The notes under the pieces: model-generated
Told to the model about the DNA's origin: nothing
Seen by the model: the letters and a program-made list of their open reading frames with translations, nothing else
The model's database searches: none
Assembly: GCF_017591425.1 (NCBI RefSeq)
Contig: NW_024466512.1
Location: 15,069,001 to 15,133,000 of the forward strand
Length of the DNA stretch: 64,000 nucleotides
DNA from: Ochotona curzoniae
Taxonomy: Eukaryota > Chordata > Mammalia > Lagomorpha > Ochotonidae
Reading direction: 5' to 3'
Made by a program: the position numbers and the translations under genes
Part shown: one piece after another, positions 12,150 to 22,379 of the stretch
Layout: every line of letters starts with the position of its first letter
Numbering within the stretch: the first letter of the stretch is position 1

Positions 12150-12359
12150 AAATCCTCTTAGTGGGAAACTTTACAATGCCACTTCCAAAAAGCATCAAAG
12201 CAAAACATCTGTCTTGTTCTTTGGTGGAACAATTCAACCTCAACATGATCTAATACCTCCCAAGATAAGGTATAATGGTAGCATAATCCATATAAAACTA
12301 CCATTTGTTTTTTCTTAGAGAAATTGATTCTGGAATTCAAATCTTAAAAAAGACAAGAA

Positions 12360-12880
12360 TAGTGATGTAAACTTCTAGGAAAGAAGAGCCGTGAGAAGAA
12401 ATGAGGCTTGTCAAATCATAAAAGAGATTATGAAGGTCCTATAATTAAACCTGGTAAATGAACAGGCAGACAATTAGAATAAAATAGAAAGTACAGAAAT
12501 AGACTTAAGTACATATGGAATTTAGCATAGGCTAAAGATGACACCGCAGGACTTGAAAGAAGGACTGATCCTTTTAATAAGTGTTGTTGGAGCAACTGGA
12601 TGGCCATGTGGAGAAAGATAAACTTGGAGCCATTCCTCACATTGAACACCAGAATAAACTGCACATGCATCAGACAGCTAAGTGTAGAAAATGAAATCAT
12701 GCAGGTACCAGAGGGAAACACGGAAGTTTAAACATTCGTTTCTACGTGGGAAGACATTTTCTGACTTCACATCCAGACACAATAAAAGATTGATAAATCT
12801 TACTCTGTAAAAATAAAGCAACACTGGCATGGCAAAAATGCAGTAAGTGAAGGCAAGAGACAAAAAAGAACTAGAGAGCG
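12360..12880 (+). mobile_element. L1 fragment, 3' part of ORF2, decayed
   Basis: 'agtgttgttggagcaactgg', 'atggccatgtggagaaagat' and 'cagaataaactgcacatgca' correspond to the conserved ORF2 C-terminal segment (human 'ggtgctgggaaaactggata' region). Reading frames are broken. Confidence 0.75.
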
Positions 12881-12884
12881 GAGA

Positions 12885-13105
12885 GCAGGTGTTTGGTGAA
12901 GTCTCAACACTGCTCGGTTCAGGTTCTGGCTCCACTCGGACTCCAGCTATCGATGCAAACCTTCGGTGACAACGAAAGTAAATGAATTAGCCACGTGGGA
13001 GACCTGACTCCGGTCAGCGCCCGATTCCTGCCTTCGGCCGTTGTGAACATTTGCTTAGTGAATCAGTGGATGAGAGTGCCGTCTCAAAATAAAAGCAGAA
13101 GTATT
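12885..13105 (+). repeat. C-SINE, strongly diverged
   Basis: 'caggttctggctccactcgg', 'agccacgtgggagacctgac', 'cggccgttgtgaacatttgc' and 'ctcaaaataaaagc' preserve the block order. Confidence 0.6.
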
Positions 13106-13282
13106 ATTTAGAAGTCATGAGAGAATTTCTAGTGTTCTCGCCACCAACAAATAATATTTGAGATGGTTGTATATGCTATTTACACAATGCGTTCATTATA
13201 CATTATAAAAATGTATTGAAATGCTATATCCTATAAATATATATATGCACATATATATATAATTTTATACCAATCAAATATT

Positions 13283-13556
13283 TTTAAAGGTTTATTTGAA
13301 AGGCAGAATGGTAGGCAGACACATACAGAGAGAGAGAAAGTGACAGAGACAGAGATATCTACTCTGTTGGTTCATTCTGTAGTGGCTGCAACAGCTGGGC
13401 GTGGGCCAGGCTCAAGCCGGGAACATGGAGCTCCACTTGGGCCACCGAGACAGGAGTCAGGATCTCACGTACTTCCTGCTTCCCAGGCATGCTGGGGTAG
13501 AGGTAGATCAGAAACTGAGCTGTGAAGACTCAAGCCAGCATTCAAATCTGGGATGC
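13283..13556 (-). repeat. C-SINE interrupted at its head
   Basis: 'ggtttatttgaaaggcagaa', 'ctgtagtggctgcaacagct', 'cttcccaggcatgctggggt'. It is broken after 'atctgggatgcag', the target of the next, sense copy. Confidence 0.8.
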
Positions 13557-13892
13557 AGGGACTGGCATGGTAGCCTAGTGGCTAAAGTCCTCCCTTTGCA
13601 TGAGCTGGGATCCCATATGGGTGCCGGTTCATGTCCCAGCTGCTGCCCACTTCCTATCCAACTCCCTGCTTGTGGCCTGGGAGAGCAGTTGAGGATGGTC
13701 CAAAGCCTTGGGACCCTACACCTGCTTGGGAGACCCAAAAGAAGCTCTTGGCTCCTGGCTTCGGATCAGTTCAGCTCTGACCATTGCAGCCACTTGGGGG
13801 AGTGAACCAGTGGATGGAAGATCTTCCTCTCCATTTTTCCTTCTCTCCATAAATCTGACTTTCCAATAAAAATTTAAAAATAAAATCTTAAA
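13557..13892 (+). repeat. C-SINE, younger, full length
   Basis: 'ctggcatggtagcctagtgg' head with box A, 'ccatatgggtgccggttcat' with box B, tail 'ttccaataaaaatttaaaaa'. Flanked by atctgggatgcag / atctggaatgcag. Confidence 0.9.
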
Positions 13893-14339
13893 GAAAACAT
13901 CTGGAATGCAGTTGTCTCTGCATACTGATGGCATCCGGGACAGTCCCAAAGATAATGTTAAAAAAAAAAAGAGATTTAGGGCCTGCCCTGTGACTCTAGG
14001 TAGGACTCTTCTTCCAACGTCCCGGAGGCTGCTGGCCTGCCCTGGCTGGTAAACTGACAGGTGGTCTGTGGCCTGCCAGTCATCCTCTCCAAAGGAAGAC
14101 AAGTTACTGCCTGTGCAGCACCACATGCTCTGCCCTCTCCGGTTCTGCAGGCAGCACAGTTTTAGTGCACACAGGAGACACAGCCTGACTCATCTACTGA
14201 GTGTCAGAGCGGGCTCCCAGCCTTAACAAGGTGCTGACGAGGGAAGGCTTCTGTAGCCGGTCCAGGCTGTTGGTGCAGTGAACACAGCTGCTTGGGTCAC
14301 GTAACATGGGAGCCTCTGGTAAGAAAGGAAAAGACGCAG

Positions 14340-14655
14340 GCCCAGTGCAATAGCCTACTGGCTAAATTCTTTCCTTGCACACACTGGGATCCCATATGGG
14401 CACTGGTTTGTCTCCCAGTGGCCCCACTTCCCATCCAGCTCCCTGACTATGGCTCAGGTAAGCAGTCAAGGACAACCCAAAGCCTCGGGACCCTGCACCT
14501 GTGTGGGAGACCCAGAAGAAGCTCCCGGTTCTTAGCTTCTGATCCGCTTAGCTCCATCCATTGCAGTCACTTGGGGAGTGAACGAGCGTGTGGAAGATAT
14601 TCCTCTCTGTATATCCAACTTTCCAATAAAAATAAATAAATACTTCAAAAAAGAA
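14340..14655 (+). repeat. C-SINE with perfect 19-bp target duplication
   Basis: 'gcccagtgcaatagcctact' to 'ccaataaaaataaataaata'. The sequence aagaaaggaaaagacgcag occurs at 14321-14339 and again at 14656-14674, so the insertion ends are certain. Confidence 0.95.
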
Positions 14656-14861
14656 AAGAAAGGAAAAGACGCAGCTAACTAACTGAGTCTACTGCAAGCC
14701 CTGGCAGGAGAATCACCACACAGACACCCAGAGGAGTGTGGCAAGCCATGGCATGGACAGCAGAGAATGCTACACTGTGTGAGACACCCAGGGATATGAG
14801 CTGACTTCCTGGAGACACAACCTCTCTCCTCCTGACGGCCATGAGTACCCAAGGCCTTCGA

Positions 14862-15094
14862 GAGGCACAGCTGTAACAGCCAGAACTGGGCTGAAGCCAG
14901 GAGCCAGGAGCTTCTTCGCGGTCTCCCATAGGGGTGCAGGGGCCCGAGCACTTGGATCATCATACACTGCATTCCCAGATTGTTAGCAGGGAGCTGGATT
15001 GGAAGTGAAGCAGCCTGGACTTGAACTGGTGCTAATATTGGATGCCAGCACCACAATTAGAGGCCTAACCTACTACGCCACAGCACCAGCCCCT
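14862..15094 (-). repeat. C-SINE, 3' tail missing
   Basis: 'acagctgtaacagccagaac', 'aggagcttcttcgcggtctc', 'tattggatgccagcaccaca', 'acgccacagcaccagcccct'. Confidence 0.85.
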
Positions 15095-15250
15095 CGGTAG
15101 GACTCTTTTTCCAATCTCATTCAGGTGGTCGGCCAAGTTCAGCTCCTTGTGACTGCAGAAGTCCCTGTTTTCTTGCTGGTGATCAACTGTGAGCCGCTCG
15201 GGACACTGCCTTCCTTCATAGGTAGCCTCCATCATTTTCTCCCACTATAT

Positions 15251-15590
15251 TTTAATAAATTTTTAGAAGATATGTTTGTTATTATTTGAAAGGCAGATTT
15301 TGCAGAGAGAGAGTGTGTGGATAGATAGAAAGAGATCTTCCATCTGCTGGTTCACCCCTCAAAGGGCCACAACAGCCAGAGCCAATGATCTGAAGCCAAA
15401 AGCTTCTTCCAGGTCTCCCACACTGGTGCAGGATCCCAAGAACTTGGGCCATCCTTTGCTGCTTTCCCAGGCCGTACGCAGGGAGCTGGATGGAAACTGG
15501 ATCAGCTGGGACATGAACCAGCACCCACATGGGATGCCAGCGCCACGAGGAGGAGGATCAACCCACTGTGCCAAGGAGCCAGCTCCCCTA
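15251..15590 (-). repeat. C-SINE
   Basis: 'attatttgaaaggcagattt', 'atcttccatctgctggttca', 'acccacatgggatgccagcg', head 'cactgtgccaaggagccagc'. Confidence 0.88.
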
Positions 15591-15983
15591 CCTCTTATAT
15601 TTTAAACCCCTATGGCTTCCTCTATCCACCAGAGAAGTCTAATCAAAAGGGTGACATCTTATCACAATCACAGGTTCTGGGAATTTTTAGGAAGGGACAC
15701 TCTCGGCGACCATTTCCGAAGGTATGAGAGCCCCAGCTGCCCATCCTATCCTGAGTAGAATATACTGCCAAGTCATGAGTTCAAAGGAGTCCAGGAGCAG
15801 TGTCCTTTGCGACAGAAGTAGTGCAGCAAGTCCGGGTGGGAGCAAGACTAGAGGGCACACCCAGGCTGCACGAGCAGGTGGCTTCCTCCTCTCACAGCGC
15901 TGCAGCCTCTCTCTCAGCTCTGGAAGGAGATCATGCAGGACATCCTTTAGGACCAGCTTACTGTCCTTTAGGACAGGGGAGGA

Positions 15984-16015
15984 AGCTCACCAGCTCACCA
16001 GCTCACCAGCTCACG
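15984..16015. repeat. 8-bp tandem repeat, 4 units
   Basis: Unit AGCTCACC repeated four times, the last ending in g. Confidence 0.9.
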
Positions 16016-16591
16016 GCTGGTCAGCTGGTGCACAGGGCCAACATTCAGCAGCTACTGCATGAAGCTCTAGTCAGTGGTGACTCTCCAAGAGGGCGGGAGG
16101 AAATCATCTCCATGCAGAGGGCTTCCGGTGGTCAGACCTGGCCATCCACTTGTGTGGAAACAGAAGCAGACCAAGACATGCAGACCCACAGGCAGCAGCC
16201 GTGGCTCAGCAGGTTTGATAGGGCCCTGGCACGAGAAAGATGGGCATACTGACCTGGGAATTCCAGGGAAGAGGCAAGAGGAGGACCCCTGTATCACAAG
16301 GGTATGTTCCTCAGGAATCATTCTTACTGTACGAGCTCAGAATCCAGAATAACTTGACCAGCTGAACTCGGCCAGCCAGTGCCATCAGCTAATCTCGTAC
16401 TGTCACAATCAGTGTGTGAATGAAGTACCCAGGAGAGCATAGATGAAGTCCTTTGTGAACCCAGCAACTGGGGTCCTCCCAACTGGCTTAGCCGCTGCAC
16501 AACTTAGCAGCCAATCAGCCAATATCAGAAACCAGAGCTGAGCCCCAGATGGGCAGGTCATCTTAGTGAGACCATTATTCTGCCTCCTGCA

Positions 16592-16611
16592 AGTGTGTGT
16601 GTGTGTGTGTG
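16592..16611. repeat. (GT)n microsatellite
   Basis: An uninterrupted run of about ten GT dinucleotides. Confidence 0.95.
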
Positions 16612-17186
16612 TTTTCCAGCTTTAAAACCAGCTCCAGCAATGAGTTCAGTACTGTGCCTCAGTAACATTCCTCTAGCAAATTTCTCTTTCAAACAAACCA
16701 CTCCAGGAGCAGCTCCTCGGTGGCTCTTCTCTCTGAGAGATGCTCCTCTACCAGGGACTCCCCTTGGGCTGGCACTGACATCTGTCCCCCGTTCTCCTTT
16801 GGCTCCAAGGCGTCAGACCCTTGGCTGCCCAGCATCATGCCCGGGTCCCTCAAAGGAACTGCCATCAGTTTTTGTTGCAGGGGTATAGAAAAATGGAGCC
16901 ATAAACAAGCATATTCTGCTTTTTTTCAATAAAAGGTTTCAAGGATAATATCCTGTATTAATTCAGTGCTGTCATGAAAAATTATTTTTCTAATTTACTT
17001 CCAAGAAAAGCAGTTTCTTCATAATAAAAGCTGTGCAACTTAGAATATTCAATTCTGACCATGGAAGCTCAGAGCCCCAATAAAAACCATTATAGCCAAT
17101 GACTTAAGCCTTACAGTTAGTATACTGGCTTTTATTTATATATTTTATAATACCTACTTTTAAAATACATATATATACTATTTATG

Positions 17187-17500
17187 GGGATGGCATAGTG
17201 GCTCAGTGATAAATCCTACACCTACTAGTGACAGCATCCCATCTGGGCTTCAGTTCGTGTCCCAACTGCTCCACTTCCCACCCAGCTCCCGACTTATGGA
17301 CTGGGAAAGAGCAAAGTATGGCCAGGTCCTTGGGACCCTGCATCTGCATGGGAGACCCAGAAGAAGCCCCTGGCTCCCAATTCCAGACCACCTCAGCTCT
17401 GGCTATTACAGCCACTTGGGGAGTGAACCAGTGGATGAAGGATCTTTCTTTGTCTCTCCTCTGTAAATTTGCCTTTCAAATAAAAGCAAAATAAATGTTT
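17187..17500 (+). repeat. C-SINE
   Basis: 'ggggatggcatagtggctca', 'tgcatgggagacccagaaga', 'cctttcaaataaaagcaaaa'. Confidence 0.88.
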
Positions 17501-17517
17501 AAAAATTATCACTTATG

Positions 17518-17845
17518 GGCCCAGCTTAGTAGCCTAGTAGCTAAAGTCCTCACATTGAACACACCAGGATCCCATATGGGCACCAGTTCTAATCCCGGCA
17601 GCCCACTTCCCATCCAGCTCCCTGCTTGTGGCCCGGGAAAGCAGTTGAGGATGGCCCAAAGCCTTGGGACCCTGCACCCATATGGGAGACCTGGAAAAAG
17701 CTCCTTACTTCTGTTTTGGATTGGCTAAGCTCCAGCCATTGTAGACCGCTTGGGAAGTGAACCATCGGATGGAAGATCTTCCTCCCTGTCACTCCTCTGT
17801 TCTGTAAATCTTACTTTCCCATAACAATAAATAAATCCTTTTTTT
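17518..17845 (+). repeat. C-SINE
   Basis: 'gggcccagcttagtagccta', 'ccatatgggcaccagttcta', 'ctttcccataacaataaata'. The flanks read aattatcacttat and aattatcatttat, a duplication with one mismatch. Confidence 0.9.
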
Positions 17846-17857
17846 AAAAAAAAATTA

Positions 17858-18135
17858 TCATTTATTTTTACTTGAAAAGGCAGAACAGGAAATAAAGATA
17901 TCATACCTCTGTTGATTCACTCCGCACAGGCTGTAACTGCCAAGGCTAGAGTAGGTGAAGGTCAGGAGGCAGGAGCGCTAGCCGGCTCTCCCATGGGGAT
18001 AGCAGGGCCAACACCACCAGCTGCTTCCTGCTACCAAAGCAGGAAGCAGGGCTGGAAACAGGCAGGACGTGGCCCAGGCACTCCAATGGGACATGGACGT
18101 GTAAAGCAACAGCTTAACCTACTGCTCCCACCATT
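17858..18135 (-). repeat. C-SINE, old copy
   Basis: 'atttttacttgaaaaggcag', 'ttgattcactccgcacaggc', 'gctaccaaagcaggaagcag', 'aacctactgctcccaccat'. Confidence 0.75.
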
Positions 18136-18294
18136 TAAAAGTTTGTAAACCATATTTTAATGCCGTTATTGTTAACTACCTCAAGTCCTTTCTTTTAAAA
18201 GGGCAATACAAACACACACACTAACCAACGCTAATACTGTTAGGCTGAAGTCAGCCCGTCCTTTCTTTGCTGTTAAGAGTCTAACAGACTAAAT

Positions 18295-18465
18295 GGATAC
18301 AAAGTTTGTGGACTGAGTTTGAGCAAGTTACATAATTTCTCTGGTTTAAGCCCTGACCTAAAAACAGACAATAATGACATCATCTTACAGGGCTGTTGGG
18401 AGAGTCAATGAGGTCACATTTACCAGGGACAGGACAAGTGCAGACACTGGGTCCAGGAAAGCCAA
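18295..18465 (+). repeat. MIR element
   Basis: 'tttgagcaagttacataatt' matches 'ttgggcaagttacttaacct', followed by 'atcttacagggctgttggga' for 'cctcatagggttgttgtgag'. Confidence 0.75.
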
Positions 18466-19689
18466 CAGAGACAGCAGCACCAGCGCCATTATCCTAAGGA
18501 CAGTCCGACAAGAGCATCGCTGCCTGACTGCCTTCTGATCCAGCAACCAAGGATGAAAATCTTATTACATGTGATGCCCTGGGGTGCAAGCATAGTTGTG
18601 GTTGCCTGACGTCCTAGGTTGTGCATAGGAGGAATTGGTAGCCACTCAAATCCTTCTGTTCTCCTTGGTGTGTCCTTCCTCACTGCCAGCTGTCGTCTGA
18701 CATTGTTGGAGTGCAAGGGGCTCCCGCGGCTCCAGGGGCTGCCCCTGCCCTGCATTTGCCACCTGCCAGCTGTGAACTGCTCCAGTGCAGGCAAAGCATG
18801 TGTGTCTCCCTCCCGATGGTGTTCCCTGACAGCATGGCAGATCCTAATGAAATATTGCTCAGCGAAGGAATGATTCGGTGTTCCCTTGGTCTTTTCATCA
18901 CCATACTAACAAGCAGAAAGGAAGTAACCCTTTCTGGCTCATATTCTTGCTTATAAAACACTTATAAAAACTAAAACTGAATGTGATCACATACCTTTTC
19001 TCTCCCCTTCTGTTAAATCCCCCACAGTATGTCCAAAAGAAAGATCCTGCATAAAAAGGGAGGGCCAGTGAAAACAGTGAAAATGCAAACTTCCAAGAAT
19101 CAGGGCAGCCCCTCTGGAGGCAAAAGTGGGGAGCACCCAGGGTGGGTGGGTCTCCACACAGGAGTCTGAGGTGGCTGGGGAGTGAAGGCAAACCTATTGT
19201 GACAGATCCTGGCTTTGGGAGGGTTCTAGAAAAATGACCAGAAGGCTCAGGGCACGGCACAGCATCTATTTACACAGAGCAGCCCCAGCCTCGCACCAGC
19301 CCTGAGCTGTTACCACCTCTGGCTGTCGGGAGTGTGTCCCCCAAGGGGAGAGAAATAGGGGTCTCCCCTGGCTGGTTTCTGCAAACATGCAGAGTCTCCA
19401 AACTGGTCAGCAGCAGGAGGTGATTCCGGCAGTGGCACTTGTCCCTCTCCGGCTCCTGAAATAATCCCCCATTTCCTGCCTCAGTGTGTGCTACCCACTC
19501 CCTGTGAGATCACAGGGACAGAAATTGCATCAAGAGACCACTCTCATTAAATGTCAACAGTCAAGGGCAGTGGAAACCTTTTGTTTTAGAAGAACTGCAG
19601 CCGCCTCTGCACCTGTTGGCAGGGTATCAATGTTCTCAGTTTCATTCATGCTGCATGGCAGAGTCCCTCACAGTCTCCGTTACAATGTC
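18466..19689. other. Unique intergenic DNA, no gene recognised
   Basis: Mixed composition with overlapping short frames on both strands and none resembling a known protein. No dense CpG cluster suggesting a promoter was noticed. Confidence 0.45.
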
Positions 19690-19835
19690 AAAGAGACGAA
19701 AGTCCCAACGAGCACTTTTACTAAATCCTCACAAGAACACTCTGTGACATACGTGTGCCCATTTGGGAGGCAAGAGAATCCTGTCTCAAAAAAGTTCAAC
19801 AGCTTGAACAAGATCAAACACCGGAGCTAGGGCCG
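19690..19835 (-). repeat. MIR element
   Basis: 'aaatcctcacaagaacactc', 'gtgcccatttgggaggcaag' and 'cagcttgaacaagatcaaac' follow inverted MIR block order. Confidence 0.6.
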
Positions 19836-20229
19836 TGGCCTGCTTAGAGCCTGGCTGGCCAAACTCTGCTACAATCAGAGTATCAGACTGTAGCAGTTGC
19901 TCGGGAAATTCATGTTTTGAGACACTCTGAGCATATAGGACTTAATAAAAGATTGAAAACTTCATCTTTGAATAAATACACCAAGAATATACTCATAGAT
20001 CACTCAGAATGTGCCTGAAAATCAAAATGTTTAAACATATGAAGAAAGAAGTCAAAGCAATAGAAAGGAAAACATAACATGGGCAAAATCAAAACAGTTC
20101 AAAAAAGTAAAGGGTCCTTGCTATTCGAATGAAGGAATAATTTACACACCAGAACAAAACATAAGGAGTCAAAATAGGCAGTGGGGGAAAAAAGGACAGC
20201 TGAGTAGAACATAAAAATAAATTATGGAG
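19836..20229. other. Unclassified AT-rich intergenic DNA
   Basis: A-rich sequence without recognisable gene or repeat. It could be an old LINE remnant, but this is not supported. Confidence 0.35.
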
Positions 20230-20316
20230 GCCAGGGTTGTGGTAAGGGGGACTAGGCCTTTGCCTGCTGCGCTGGAATCCGACATGGGTGTTAGTTCAAG
20301 TCTGGGTATACCAGCT
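20230..20316 (+). repeat. C-SINE 5' fragment
   Basis: 'ccagggttgtggtaaggggg' and 'gacatgggtgttagttcaag' give only the tRNA-like head with box B. It stops where the following inverted copy starts. Confidence 0.65.
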
Positions 20317-20399
20317 TTTTTAAAGATTTATTTATTTATTTATTTATTTATTTTAAAGGTAGAGTTATAGGGAAGGAGAGACACAGAGAGATCCTCCAT

Positions 20400-21254
20400 T
20401 GTAAGAGTTCAAGAAAAATCTTGCAAGATTCCAAGGCAAGTGAAATGATTTTTATTTAACGTCCAGTTGGGTGGCCACCTCTTGCCATGAACAAGAAGTA
20501 CATTGAACAAAATAAATGTGGGGCTTTTATAACAAGTCTCTATGGGAAAATCAATAGCTATATGATATTGGGTAAATACATAATAGGGGATTATTTTGTG
20601 ACATAGAGTGGGTAAAAATGTATGATTTTGATCCAATTACTTCAACAAAGATTTACAATGCATGGTAATGTATAGTGATGGAGTACTGGGGTCTGTCATA
20701 TACAGAGGTGGGGGAACAATGGAACATGCATCTCTGCTTTCAGACGAAAGATGGATTCCCAATGAAACTGTTGGCCATGTGTAGACAATAGGATGCTGGA
20801 CTGTTTGACATTGTCTGTACCAACAATGTTGGGGTACACTTAAATAAGAGACTGATAGAATTATGATTCCATATGCAGGACTACACCATTGTAGTATAAT
20901 AGGAAAAATCTGTTGGGGGATGGGAGTTTCGGGGGGGGGGAATCCCAGCCTATACAAAATTGTACCACATAATTCAAAATTCAAAATAAAAAGATATTTA
21001 AAAAATAAATGAAGATTTACAATGCAAAAGCTCAGGATTCCAATCCTATAACTTCAGTATAGACAGTAAACAGCATGCCTTGAAGGTATTGTCCTTCCTG
21101 GGGATTTTAAAAACTTCAAGATCATTCCTCTCTCCTGTTTGCTTCCTGGCATTTCAGAAACCAGGGTTTTCCCCGTGACAGGATGCAGGTGTTTCTTAGG
21201 AGATTCCAGTGTTCAGGAATACATGCACATGCACCTTGACAATTAACCCTATCA
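20400..21254 (-). mobile_element. Solo LTR (ERV, 6-bp duplication), itself split by L1
   Basis: Read on the minus strand the unit begins TGATAGGG and ends CTCTTACA, giving the retroviral TG...CA ends. CTCCAT is duplicated at the borders, and 6 bp is typical of class II (ERVK-like) elements. An AATAAA (tttatt at 20451-20456 on the plus strand) lies about 50 bp from the 3' end, as in an R-U5 region. Removing the internal L1 and its duplication leaves about 491 bp. No viral genes are present, so it is a solo LTR left after recombination. The family name cannot be given from sequence alone. Confidence 0.8.
20663..21011 (+). mobile_element. 5'-truncated L1, 3'UTR only
   Basis: 349 bp with a lagomorph-type L1 3' end: 'gtctgtaccaacaatgttgg', a G-run (ten G at 20931-20940), 'aatcccagcctatac' and an A-rich end. 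Bounded by the 15-bp duplication aagatttacaatgca (20648-20662 and 21012-21026). Same subfamily as the copy at 26.63 kb. Confidence 0.85.
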
Positions 21255-21506
21255 CTCCATCCACTGGGTCACTCCTCAAACAGCTACAATGGCCAGAACT
21301 GGGTGGGTTTGAAGCCAGAAACCAGGAGCTTACTTGAAGTCTCCCACATGGGTGCAAGGGCCCAAGCACTTGGGTCAATCTCCACTGCTTTCACAGGCAC
21401 ATTAGCAGGGAATTGGACGGGAAGTGGAGCAACTGGGACTTAATGGCATCTATGTAGGAGGCCAGCACTGCAGGAAGTAGCTTTATCTATTACATCGCAG
21501 AACCAA

Positions 21507-21632
21507 CCCTTGGTCCATTTCTGATCCAGTTACCAGCTAGTGCAGCTGGGAAAGCAGAAGATGGTCCAAGTCCTTGGGCCCTGAACCCATGTGGTAGACT
21601 CAGATAAAGCTCCTGACTTCAGCCTGGCCCAG
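21507..21632 (+). repeat. C-SINE fragment, middle and 3' part
   Basis: 'ctgggaaagcagaagatggt', 'ccaagtccttgggccctgaa', 'agctcctgacttcagcctgg'. Head and tail are missing. Confidence 0.7.
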
Positions 21633-21684
21633 CCCACTTGGGATACCAGCACTGGAGACAGTGTCTTAATTTGCACCACCTATA

Positions 21685-22335
21685 TATAACTTTTATTTGG
21701 AAGTTATAGTTACAAAAAGAGAAGGAAAGACAGAAAGAGAGAGAAATCTTTCTTTTTTTTTTTTAAAGATTTATTTTTATTATTTTTTTATTGGAAAGGC
21801 GGATATACAGAGAGGAGAGACAGAGAGGAAGATCTTCCGTCCGATGTTTCACTCCCCAAGTGAGCGCAACGGGCCGATACTATGCTGATCCGAAGCCAGG
21901 AGCCTCTTCCGGGTCTCCCACGCGGGTGCAGGTTCCCAAAGCTTTGGGCCATCCTCGACTGCTTTCCCAGGCCACAAGCAGGGAGCTGGAAGGGAAGCGG
22001 GGCTGCCGGGATTAGAACCGGCGCCCATATGGGATCCCGGGGGTGCAAGGCGAGGACCTTTAACCACTTGCGCCACCGGGCCCGAGAAATCTTTCTTATA
22101 CTGGTTCACTTCCTAAATAGCTGCAGTAGCCAGAGCTGCGCTGATCAAAGCTGAGAGCCATGATCTTCCTCTGGGTCTCCCACATGGGTTCAGAGGTCCA
22201 AGGCCTTGGGCCATTTTCTGCTGCTTTTCTAGGCTGTAAGTAGGGAGATGGATCAAAAGTGGAGCAGCCAGGACTTAAATGGGGTGCAGGTGCTGTGGGT
22301 GGAAGATCAGTTTGCTGAGTCACCACGCTGGCCCT
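21685..22335 (-). repeat. Old C-SINE split by a young C-SINE
   Basis: 3' part 21685-21754 and remainder 22084-22335 ('actggttcacttcctaaata', 'ccaaggccttgggccatttt', head 'tcaccacgctggccc'), interrupted by the copy below. Confidence 0.85.
21755..22083 (-). repeat. Young C-SINE with perfect 14-bp duplication
   Basis: One of the least diverged copies in the window: 'atcttccgtccgatgtttca', 'ggcgcccatatgggatcccg', head 'accacttgcgccaccgggcc'. CpG sites are largely kept. GAGAAATCTTTCTT flanks it at 21741-21754 and 22084-22097. Confidence 0.95.
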
Positions 22336-22336
22336 A

Positions 22337-22343
<7 letters not shown>

Positions 22344-22366
<23 letters not shown>
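22344..22366. repeat. Poly(A) run
   Basis: About 23 consecutive A, probably the tail of an eroded retroposon. Confidence 0.9.
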
Positions 22367-22368
<2 letters not shown>

Positions 22369-22379
22369 GTTATGAATCA

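Larger units (their letters stand above)
15591..17186. other. Unique intergenic DNA with short tandem repeats
   Basis: No gene recognised. It includes four AGCTCACC units (15984-16015) and a (GT)n microsatellite (about 16592-16611). A stretch at 16500-16940 has CCAAT motifs, TTTAAAA and AATAAA in LTR-like order but no clear termini. Confidence 0.4.
20317..21495 (-). repeat. C-SINE split by an LTR insertion
   Basis: 3' part 20317-20399 ('aaagatttatttatttattt', 'agagacacagagagatcctc') continues at 21261 ('ccactgggtcactcctcaaa') and ends with the head at about 21495. The join is occupied by the LTR at 20400-21254, flanked by CTCCAT on both sides (20394-20399 and 21255-21260). Confidence 0.85.

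Noticed and set aside
13401..13805. Several 80-150 codon frames sharing similar peptides across the window
   Set aside because: They are translations of C-SINE copies in sense or antisense, which explains why similar peptides recur tens of times.
15800..16252. Open frame of 150 codons on the plus strand
   Set aside because: It includes the AGCTCACC tandem repeat, has no known homologue that I recognise, and other frames over the same bases are equally open.
21755..22083. tRNA gene suggested by A- and B-box motifs in SINE heads
   Set aside because: The heads belong to tRNA-derived SINEs. They lack a complete cloverleaf and acceptor stem and continue into the SINE body.
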